Positions 45,241-53,500 of a stretch of DNA of 56,384 nt are shown piece by piece. Each line of letters begins with the position of its first letter. The stretch's first letter is position 1. The position numbers were made by a program, and so were the translations under genes. The notes beneath the pieces were generated by a model that saw only the letters and a list, made by a program, of their open reading frames with translations, was not told the DNA's origin and searched no databases. This DNA is from Gemmatimonadota bacterium (lineage in GTDB: Bacteria > 4572-55 > J002): the NCBI GenBank assembly GCA_003697105.1, contig RFFQ01000169.1, forward strand, positions 1 through 56,384. The letters run 5' to 3'.

Positions 45241-46734
45241 ATGCCTACTTTCATTAAGCTGTTTATCACAGTTGGGCTTGCCATGTTACTGAGCATACCG
45301 GTTGCGTCTGCCCAAATTTCAATACCGGATATGTTGGAAGGTGTCTTACCGGCAGTTGTTACCGTGGCTATTAAATCTTCGGATGTGACGATGCAACCGT
45401 TTGGTTTTGCTTCCGGTACCGCCGAGATCGCTTACGAACGGGTATTAGACCTTTCTAATGCCCATAGTTCTGGGTCAGGATTTGTAATTGATCGGGGCGG
45501 CAAAAAATATGTGATCACCAATGCTCATGTGGTCCAAAATGCGGTCGGTGAGGGGTCGATTGTGGTGTACAGCATCGATCAAAGCGAATATACCATGAAG
45601 ATCGTCGGGGGAGATTCCTTTTACGACGTTGCGGTACTTGAATTTGTGGACCCCCAACCGGGCAAAGAGATCAAGACCATTCACTTCCGCGAGGGAGAGG
45701 TTCGCATTGGGGAAACCGTTTTTGCCATCGGGAATCCCTTAGGAGAATATCCTTACACCGTGACCAACGGTATTATCGGGGGAAAAAATCGCTTACTGGA
45801 TGGGATGACCGCTAAATACGGGTATCTGCAAAGTTCGGCGACGGTCATTTGGGGCAATAGCGGCGGTCCGTTGGTGGATGTTCGTGGTAATGTTGTCGGG
45901 ATTAACACCCGTATTGGAATTAAAGAGATGGAAACACAGGCGTTCATCCAGCCGCAACTTAACTTTGCTTTGGAAGCCGGTGTCGCGTCACGGATTGTCA
46001 ATGATATTATTACCAATAACGGGCGGGTGCGCCGGGCATATTTGGGCTTAGTGCTCTCGCAAAGTTACACCGACCAGTGTGATTTCTTCGGAAACTGCGT
46101 TTGGACGGAACAAGATGAACTGCCGGTACTGACCGGTTTTATCCCCGGTTCACCGGCATCCGCGGCATTTTCGGATGATCAAATTGGATTTCCGGTAGGG
46201 GCGATCAACGGGGTCCGTATTCGCAATATTGAAGAAGCTTTAGGCGAACTGGAACAGGTTCGCCCGGGAGCGAACGTGGAAATCGGTTTAGACCTCGCGG
46301 GTAAGATCATCCCTGTAACCTTCAAAACAGAAGAACTCACCGAAGCAAATTTAGCGACTCTTGCCACCTATACCTTTCAAGAATACGGTGGTATGCAACT
46401 CACCGAAACTGGGGGAACGGTTGAAATCAATGAGCTGGGGATCGATCTGGACGTATTGATGCAACTTTTTGGCATTGAATCCGAAGGCGAAGGTTTTGTA
46501 CCGGTAGAAGACGCCGGTGACGTGGGCAATACAATTTTAGCCGCCGGAATTGTCGTTGATAACAACGTTTCCGTTTGGCGTATCAGTTCCATTAAGGATT
46601 TAGGTGTGGCGACCCGCTTGGCGGCAATCAACGGGTTTGTGGATTACGTTTTGCCCACGGCGGATGATGTCTCCGTACAGCGTATCTGGTTTTCCGGTGA
46701 TGAGACGGTTCAGCAGAAATTGCTTCTGTATTAA
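45241..46734 (+). CDS. HtrA/DegP-like periplasmic serine protease
   Basis: A signal peptide (MPTFIKLFITVGLAMLLSIP, cut near ASAQ) is followed by a trypsin-like domain with a complete triad: H96 (VITNAHVV), D129 (FYDVAVLEF) and S207 (WGNSGGPLVD). The PDZ-like part (~260-370) includes AYLGLVLSQ and SPASAAFS. The remaining ~120 residues match no family I know. DegP-type proteases handle misfolded envelope proteins. A GAAAGGAG ribosome site precedes the ATG. A Cys pair in the loop between protease and PDZ (QCDFFGNCVW) could form a disulfide. Confidence 0.88.
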   Translation: MPTFIKLFITVGLAMLLSIPVASAQISIPDMLEGVLPAVVTVAIKSSDVTMQPFGFASGTAEIAYERVLDLSNAHSSGSGFVIDRGGKKYVITNAHVVQNAVGEGSIVVYSIDQSEYTMKIVGGDSFYDVAVLEFVDPQPGKEIKTIHFREGEVRIGETVFAIGNPLGEYPYTVTNGIIGGKNRLLDGMTAKYGYLQSSATVIWGNSGGPLVDVRGNVVGINTRIGIKEMETQAFIQPQLNFALEAGVASRIVNDIITNNGRVRRAYLGLVLSQSYTDQCDFFGNCVWTEQDELPVLTGFIPGSPASAAFSDDQIGFPVGAINGVRIRNIEEALGELEQVRPGANVEIGLDLAGKIIPVTFKTEELTEANLATLATYTFQEYGGMQLTETGGTVEINELGIDLDVLMQLFGIESEGEGFVPVEDAGDVGNTILAAGIVVDNNVSVWRISSIKDLGVATRLAAINGFVDYVLPTADDVSVQRIWFSGDETVQQKLLLY

Positions 46735-46744
46735 TTCCGATGGG

Positions 46745-46778
46745 GCGATGGCGGGTTGAACCGTCATCGCTTATTTTA
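46745..46778 (+). terminator. Intrinsic terminator after the HtrA-like gene
   Basis: A 10-bp stem with one G-T pair (GCGATGGCGG / CCGTCATCGC, 46745-46754 with 46761-46770) is followed by TTATTTT. Confidence 0.6.
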
Positions 46779-46789
46779 CTTCCTTTTGC

Positions 46790-48442
46790 ATGAGTAAAAT
46801 TATGAGATTTTCGACTATTCTGATCGCGTGGGTTGTGTGTGTGGGTTGGGTTTCGTCGCTTCCGGCGGAGGCGTACCTCTCGGCAGCTCATCCCAAATAC
46901 AAAGTGGTGAAGGGTGTTTATGATGATCTCGTGCGCGCCATCGGGGATGGGCGCTCTGCTCCGGTGTTGCGGATGTCAAACAATGTTAAGGTAGCGGTAT
47001 TTTGGCCCGACCGGAACATGATTGAGGTGGAAGAAGCGGTGTATGACCTCTGTACCCGCTTGGGAGCAGATTCGCTCAATGCTCTCGCGGCGATTTTAGG
47101 GCATGAATTGGCTCATTTTTATAAAGATCACAAGTGGGTCAACGAGTTTGGCAATGCGTTTGCCGATCTTCACGCCGGCAAAACGGTGAAGTCCGCCGGA
47201 CCCGTCGAGCGGGTCAAAAGTGAAATTGAAGCAGATTACTTTGGCGGCTTTTATGGCTATCTGGCGGGTTACAACACGTTGGGAGTCACCCCGCGGATGC
47301 TAGATTCTGTTTACACCCATTACAACCTCGGAGAAAATCTGTTGGGGTATCCTTCCCTCCCAGACCGGCAGGAGATTGCCACCCGTTCTGAAACTGAATT
47401 GCGGCAGATGATTCCGGTATTTGAAGCCGCCAATCAACTAATGCTTGTGGGACGTTACGAAGAAGCGGCTCGCTGTTTTGACCACATTGCCCAATCATTC
47501 CCAAGCCGCGAAATTTTGAATAATGCCGGTGTTGCCCGCGCACTGGAAGCCCTCACCCTATTTGATGAAGGAGAACTCCCATTTGTCTATCCCTTTGTGA
47601 TGGATGCGGATACTCGCTTGCGGGGAGTGAAACCCCATGAGATACGCGCCGGTTTCGCAGAAACCAAGGAAGAACGACGTACCCGCCTTTTGGAAGAAGC
47701 CAAAGACCGGTTTGAAAGCGCCCGCGAACGGGACCCCAATTATGCCACGGCACAGGTCAATCTTGCTGCGGTGTACCATCTACTCGGTGACCCGGATATG
47801 GGTCAGGTATGGGCAACCAAAGCCGCCCGCAACGCCCTGAAACAAAACGAAATGGGCACACTGGCAAATGCCCTTATTGTACAAGGTATCATCCATGCCG
47901 CACAAGATGAAACCGATGAAGCTCTTGCCGTCTTGAACGAGGCAAAAACCCATAATGAACCGCTGGCAACGATCAATTTAGCCCGTTTGCAACCCAATGA
48001 GAATTTTGGATTTGTGCCGGAAATAGGTGAAGAAAAACGCTCGATTAAAGCAGAAACCATTGCCGGGCACCACACGATTGAGATCGAAATCATGGACCCG
48101 CCGGATGTCACCGTAGAACTCCCCGCATGGGGCGAACATCTACCTGCCATGACTATCTACACCCGCCAAACGCCTGAATGGGAAGGCTTATTCATCGATT
48201 TTGACGGGGAAAACTACTACTTTTTCCTGAAAACCCCCAAAAATTACCCCCAACATACCGCACGCGGGATTCAAATTGGCGACCCCCTCAGCCAACTTCA
48301 AACAACGTATGGCAATGCCAGCCGGATTGTGACGGCACGGCAAGGTACATACCACATTTACGAAAAAACAAAGATCATTTTTGATTTGGATGAGGCTGAG
48401 CATGTGCGCGGCTGGACACTGTTCCGGTTTGATGTGTATTGA
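46790..48442 (+). CDS. Secreted M48-like metalloprotease with TPR-like tail
   Basis: A signal peptide (~1-28) is followed by a zinc protease domain with HELAHFYKDH (H105, E106, H109) and the third ligand E147 in SEIEADYFGG, the M48/BepA-type arrangement. The rest (~190-430) contains TPR-like helices (ARCFDHIAQSFPSREILNNA; AQVNLAAVYHLLGDPDMGQV). The C-terminal ~110 residues are a separate beta-rich domain. BepA-like proteins assist outer-membrane protein assembly and cleave stalled ones, but the domain order here is M48 first, as in BepA, with a different tail. No ribosome site is seen before the ATG at 46790; an in-frame ATG at 46802 is an alternative. Confidence 0.82.
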   Translation: MSKIMRFSTILIAWVVCVGWVSSLPAEAYLSAAHPKYKVVKGVYDDLVRAIGDGRSAPVLRMSNNVKVAVFWPDRNMIEVEEAVYDLCTRLGADSLNALAAILGHELAHFYKDHKWVNEFGNAFADLHAGKTVKSAGPVERVKSEIEADYFGGFYGYLAGYNTLGVTPRMLDSVYTHYNLGENLLGYPSLPDRQEIATRSETELRQMIPVFEAANQLMLVGRYEEAARCFDHIAQSFPSREILNNAGVARALEALTLFDEGELPFVYPFVMDADTRLRGVKPHEIRAGFAETKEERRTRLLEEAKDRFESARERDPNYATAQVNLAAVYHLLGDPDMGQVWATKAARNALKQNEMGTLANALIVQGIIHAAQDETDEALAVLNEAKTHNEPLATINLARLQPNENFGFVPEIGEEKRSIKAETIAGHHTIEIEIMDPPDVTVELPAWGEHLPAMTIYTRQTPEWEGLFIDFDGENYYFFLKTPKNYPQHTARGIQIGDPLSQLQTTYGNASRIVTARQGTYHIYEKTKIIFDLDEAEHVRGWTLFRFDVY

Positions 48443-48461
48443 ACGTTACCAGAAAAATAAG

Positions 48462-48490
48462 ACCTGACCGTTTTTCAAAAACGGTCAGGT
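48462..48490 (-). terminator. Hairpin terminator for the minus-strand mraY operon
   Basis: ACCTGACCGTTTTT and AAAAACGGTCAGGT form a 14-bp stem with a 1-nt centre between convergent genes. On the minus strand it is followed by CTTATTTTT, fitting a terminator for the EamA gene. On the plus strand there is no T-run after it. Confidence 0.75.
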
Positions 48491-48519
48491 TGCGGTCACT
48501 TCTGCCCTTTACGCCCCCG

Positions 48520-49389
48520 TTACTGGGTACTCAACGTGATGAGTATCACGCCTGCCACCATGATTACCGCCCCCACCAACCGTTGTTTTAGTCCCTTTTC
48601 CCCCAAGATCAATCCACCGTAGAGCACGCTCAAAATCACGCTGGCTCGCTTAATCGAAATCACATACGCCACTAATGTTAATTGGATGGCAGACATCTGG
48701 CAAATGAGGGTCAAACCGCTCAAAACCCCAATCGGAATCAACAGCGTGAGGTAATACGGTTGGGTCAGTTGCCGGATCGAACCGGTGCGAAAGGTCAAAG
48801 GGAAAATGGCTAGCCCCATCAGGATGCTGATACTGGTTGACCAGAAGACCGGTGAGGAGTTCTGTACTCCCACTTTATCGAAGGTCGCAGAAATACTGAA
48901 CAATATGGCGACCAGTAGCATCCAACGGCAGCCGGGATCACTCACGATGGCACGGAGTGGTGCCCCTATATCCCGGCCGGGTTGCCGGTTGAGAAGATAA
49001 GCTCCACTCACAATCAACAATACGCCCATCAAACCAGTACGAGTGGGGAATTCACCCACCACAAGCGGTGCGGTCAACAATAAAAACAGCGGTGTAAAGG
49101 TGATCATCGGCGCTGCGAGGGATAAATCCGAGGCATGGAGTGCCTTCATGTAAAGAATGATCGCCAGCACATTGCAGAAACCGCTAACGACAAACGCACG
49201 CCAAAACGGGGGATGGATGTTCGGAATGCCATCGACCCAGAGGGTAGGTATCAGCAACACGAGAGCAAATACATTGTGTGACCATGCCGCCAGATAGGGA
49301 TGCACGTCACGGAGGAGGCTCCGCTTGCTGAAGAGGTCTTTGAGGGAATTGAAAACAGCGGTCAAAAGGGCAAAAATAAGCCAGAGCAT
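48520..49389 (-). CDS. EamA/DMT-family transporter
   Basis: This is a 289-residue membrane protein from the ATG at 49389, with ten hydrophobic segments in two EamA repeats (LWLIFALLTAVFNSLKDLFS at the start; second repeat FWSTSISILMGLAIFPL; ending LVGAVIMVAGVILI). The ATG overlaps the mraY stop codon (TGATG), so the two are translationally coupled. DMT-superfamily members include metabolite exporters and the ArnE/ArnF lipid-carrier flippase subunits; the coupling to mraY hints at a lipid-carrier role, but that is inference. The substrate is unknown. Confidence 0.88.
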   Translation of the reverse strand: MLWLIFALLTAVFNSLKDLFSKRSLLRDVHPYLAAWSHNVFALVLLIPTLWVDGIPNIHPPFWRAFVVSGFCNVLAIILYMKALHASDLSLAAPMITFTPLFLLLTAPLVVGEFPTRTGLMGVLLIVSGAYLLNRQPGRDIGAPLRAIVSDPGCRWMLLVAILFSISATFDKVGVQNSSPVFWSTSISILMGLAIFPLTFRTGSIRQLTQPYYLTLLIPIGVLSGLTLICQMSAIQLTLVAYVISIKRASVILSVLYGGLILGEKGLKQRLVGAVIMVAGVILITLSTQ

Positions 49390-50516
49390 CAACGCAGTTT
49401 GATGGTTGTGAGCGCGATCAGTGCCAGCATGGCGGCCACAATCCAAAATCGCACCACGACTTTGGTCTCTTCCCAGCCAAGCTTTTCAAAATGATGGTGT
49501 AACGGCGCCATCAGAAAGACACGCTTCCCTTCACCGAGCCGTTTTTTCGTCCATTTAAAATAGCTGACCTGAATCATCACCGAGAGCGCCTCTGCCACAA
49601 AAACGCCACCAATAATCACCAGCAATAGTTCGTTTTTGGTAAGGACGGCGAGTGTTCCCAAAGCACCACCTATCGCCAGAGAGCCGGTATCCCCCATAAA
49701 AATTTGCGCCGGGTGGGCATTGTACCATAAAAACCCTAAGCATGCCCCTACCATCGCCCCGCAAAAGATGGTCAATTCGCCAATATCGGGGATATACGGC
49801 AAGTTCAAGTATTCCGTGAAAATGCGATGCCCGCTGATGTATGCTAAGGTCGCAAATGCCGCCGTGGGAAATATCGCCACACCGGTTGCCAATCCATCCA
49901 GCCCATCGGTTAGATTGACGGCGTTGGATGCGCCCGTGACGACTAAAATAACAAAGGGGATAAATAAAAGCCCTAACGGGATGAAATGCTCCTTAAAGAA
50001 CGGAAAGGTGAGAATCGAGGCATGTTCCGTTACGCCGGATGCCAGTTCTACCACATAATGCGGGTTCAGATAGAGATATACCCCCAATAAGCCGCCCATG
50101 ACAATCTGCCCAATCAGTTTGTATCGTGCCACCAAACCTTTGGGATGTTTTTTGATCACTTTTAAGTAGTCATCCATAAAGCCGATCATACCCAAAAAGA
50201 GCATCGTGACGACGGTCAGGATGATGTAGCTATTTGTGACATCCGCCCAAAGGAGGGTTGGTAGAACGGTTGCCAGAATGATCAAGATCCCGCCCATGGT
50301 GGGGGTACCTTGCTTTTTCAGATGGGTTTCGGGACCTTCTTCTCGAATCACTTGCCCAATTTGGAACAGGGTAAACATGCGGATCAGCATGGGTCCAAAG
50401 ATAAAGCAGATTAACAACGCCGTAACCGCCGCATACGCCGCCCGAAAGGTGATATATTTAAAGACATTAAAAACAAAGAAATAATCGCGCAGAGGATAGA
50501 AGAGGTGATAAAACAT
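49389..50516 (-). CDS. mraY: Phospho-N-acetylmuramoyl-pentapeptide-transferase
   Basis: MraY makes lipid I by transferring phospho-MurNAc-pentapeptide to undecaprenyl phosphate. The 375-residue chain has the expected ten membrane segments and motifs: THLKKQGTPTMGGILIILAT, GFMDDYLKVIKK, VNLTDGLDGLATGVAIFPTA, and the HHHFEKLGWEETKVVVRFW region with the triple-His motif. mraY normally sits in the dcw cluster between murF and murD. Here it lies between a giant signalling protein and an EamA transporter, so the cluster is broken up. No clear ribosome site precedes the ATG at 50516. Confidence 0.96.
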   Translation of the reverse strand: MFYHLFYPLRDYFFVFNVFKYITFRAAYAAVTALLICFIFGPMLIRMFTLFQIGQVIREEGPETHLKKQGTPTMGGILIILATVLPTLLWADVTNSYIILTVVTMLFLGMIGFMDDYLKVIKKHPKGLVARYKLIGQIVMGGLLGVYLYLNPHYVVELASGVTEHASILTFPFFKEHFIPLGLLFIPFVILVVTGASNAVNLTDGLDGLATGVAIFPTAAFATLAYISGHRIFTEYLNLPYIPDIGELTIFCGAMVGACLGFLWYNAHPAQIFMGDTGSLAIGGALGTLAVLTKNELLLVIIGGVFVAEALSVMIQVSYFKWTKKRLGEGKRVFLMAPLHHHFEKLGWEETKVVVRFWIVAAMLALIALTTIKLR

Positions 50517-50546
50517 AACGGTCCGGTAATTGGCTGGGTTAAGTTG

Positions 50547-53500
50547 TTATTGGGGTTTATACTGGATCGCCAGCAAGGTTATATCGTCAAAACTCTCGGT
50601 GTTGCCTTGAAATTTGCGCAACTCACTCAGAATTTTTTCGGTTAGGTCTGCGGCGGAGCGGTGCCCGTGTTTTTCAACCAATTGGGTCAGGCGGCGCAAG
50701 CCGAACATTTGGCCTTGGGCGTTGCGTAGCTCCGTGACGCCATCGGTGTACAGCAAGACGGTGTCGCCGGGTTCAAGGGTTATCTGTTCTTCATTTAGAT
50801 AGGGTGATATGTCCTCAATGATACCCAGCATCAAGCCATTGGCACGGCGGCGCTCTACCTGTCGCGTTTGGGCATGGTAGATGATCAGATGCTCCTGCCC
50901 GGCACCGGTGTAATGTAAGGTGTGGCTGGAACTCTTCCAGTGGAGCAGTAACATCGTTAAAAAGCGGCTGTTTTCCATATCGGGATGGAGCAATCGGTTG
51001 ACCTCCACCAGAATATCTTTGGTTGACTGGTGGGTCTGAATCAATGGGCGTAACAGTGTTCGTGCCATCGCCATTACGAGCCCCGCCGGTACACCTTTCC
51101 CAGAGACATCTCCAATGCAGAGGTACAGCTCATCCGGCTGACCGGTGGTAATATAATCAAAGTAGTCGCCGCCGACCTCTTTTGCCGGTACCATGACGCC
51201 GTGTACATCCAGCCGGTCAATTTGGGGCACCTGTTTGGGCAACAACCCCATTTGGATTTGGCTGGCAATCGCAAACTCCTGCTCCAGACGCTCCTTGATG
51301 GCGACATCTTCGTACAAACGGGCGTTTTCAATGGCGATGGACGCCTGCCCCGCAAGGGTTTCGATCAGGGTTAAATCTTCCACCGTAAATTCTTTACTAA
51401 CCAAATGGCTGTCCAGATAGACAATACCGATAATCCGATCTTTGGCTTTGAGGGGGACACACAAAATACTCTGTAATTTGAGGTCGGCGATGCTACTGAA
51501 GGAATCTTCGTGCTCCCGTAAGCTATTGATTCGCTTGGCAATACCCGATTTGAGAACACTTTGAGGGATACTCCGGCTGATCCGGAATTCTCCGGCTTCC
51601 AGCCGGTTGCCCCATTCGTCTCGGGCGGTTTTGAAGGTTAATTCACCATTTTCCAACAGCATTAAAAAGCCTCGCTGGGCACCGGTAATTTCCAGCATTT
51701 TATCAATGAGTAGTTCCAGTAGGTCATCCAGATCCAGAACCGAGGTGAGGGCTTTACCGATTTCGTATAATTTGGTAATCTCATTATTGAGCCGTTCGGT
51801 ATTCCGGCGGTCGGTCGCCACGCGCTCGTACAAACGGGCATTCTCAATTGCGACAGCCGCTTGGTCTGCCAAGGATTGGAAAAATTCCAATGTTTGGAGC
51901 ATAAAATCATCTTCAATAATTTGATTATCCACATACAGTGCTCCGATCAAGCGGTCTTGGACGTACATCGGAGCGACCATGATTGTCCGAATATTCTCTT
52001 CGATCACCGCCGGATCGGCTTGATATAACGTCTCTTTAGACGCATCATGGGTGTGGACGGTTTCACCGGTTTCGAGTAGCCGCTCAATTGCCACGTGGGA
52101 AATCCGAAATCGTTGGTAATCATCAATTTCATGGTTCATCCGGTAGGCAATTTCCGTATGCCAACGCCGGTTTTCATCAAACAATAACACACATGCTCGC
52201 TCTGCCTTGGTAATTTCGACGGTCATCTGCATGACTTTGTGCATCAGATCGTCAAAATCTAGCGTAGAATTAATGGTACGGCTGGCATTAAAGAGTAACC
52301 GGAAACGGCGACGCTCACGTTCCAGCGTGTCAATTTTGCCTTCTGCCTCCTGATGAAGCATGAAAAGATCATGCAAAATTTCCTCAAATTTGGATTCCTT
52401 TTTGCGGAATGTACTGGCGCCCTCCACAATTTTATCAATTTCCGCCTGTGAGAGCTTGCCACGCTCTTCGCTGATCTGATATTCCAGAAACTGAATATCT
52501 TGCGAGAGTTGCATTGCGCGGTCATGCATCTTGTAGGCTTGCTGTAATGTTTCATCGACCAACGATGCGCCTAAAAATTCCATCAATTGAGAGGCATTTT
52601 TGTATTCATTCAATGCCAGACCGGTGTTTTCCTGCCGGAAATAGACCCGCCCAATTTCATGATGTATCTGCCACACCATCGGGAACATCCGTAGCTCTTC
52701 TGCCATTTGATTCGCTAATTGGAGTGAATCTAAGGCAGATGTCGGGTCTTCCATGAGTGAACCTGCGGTAAACAACCGGAAAATACGCAACACTTTGGAA
52801 TCCAATTGGTTTTCAATGGCTTCAACCTGATTGAGCGTCACAATCGCCGCCGCGGTATTGCCCTGTTCATGTTGGATTTGCGCCATGTCCAGCAGTACTC
52901 TTGCCCGATGATACGGATCGCCCATTTCACCAAACTGTTCTAGGGCTTGTTGAAAATACATCGCCGCATATTCATGCGCTTTCTGAAGATATGCGGCGCG
53001 CCCAAACAGAGCCGCTGCTTGTGCAGAAAGGGGTTTAAGCTGGTGCGTTTCGGCACGTTCCATCACATTTTGCGCAATTCCCATCCCGCGTTCAATCGCG
53101 CCCAAATCCAGATACAACGCTGCCAGATACACTTCACCGGTTAATTCCAGCCAGATGTAACCGATTTGCTGGGACAGCTCGATTCCTGTTTTCAACCGGA
53201 ATTCCGCATCCTGATAGGCGCCCCGCAGATGGTCTAAGCGAGCCAATCCGTAGGATGCCTCCGCCTGAATTACCGGAATACTGAGCTTTTCACCGACCGA
53301 GAGACTTTGCAACCAGCCGTGTTCCGCGGATTCAAAGTCACCTTGAACAAAATAAATTTCACCTAAGTTATTGAGGAGGTTTGCTTTGCCATGGAAATTT
53401 CCCACCCGATCGAGAATTTCACTGCCCCGTTGGTAGCAATCCAGCGCATACGAGTACTCTCCCCGGGTGGTATAGAGTAACCCCAAATTATTGTACGATG

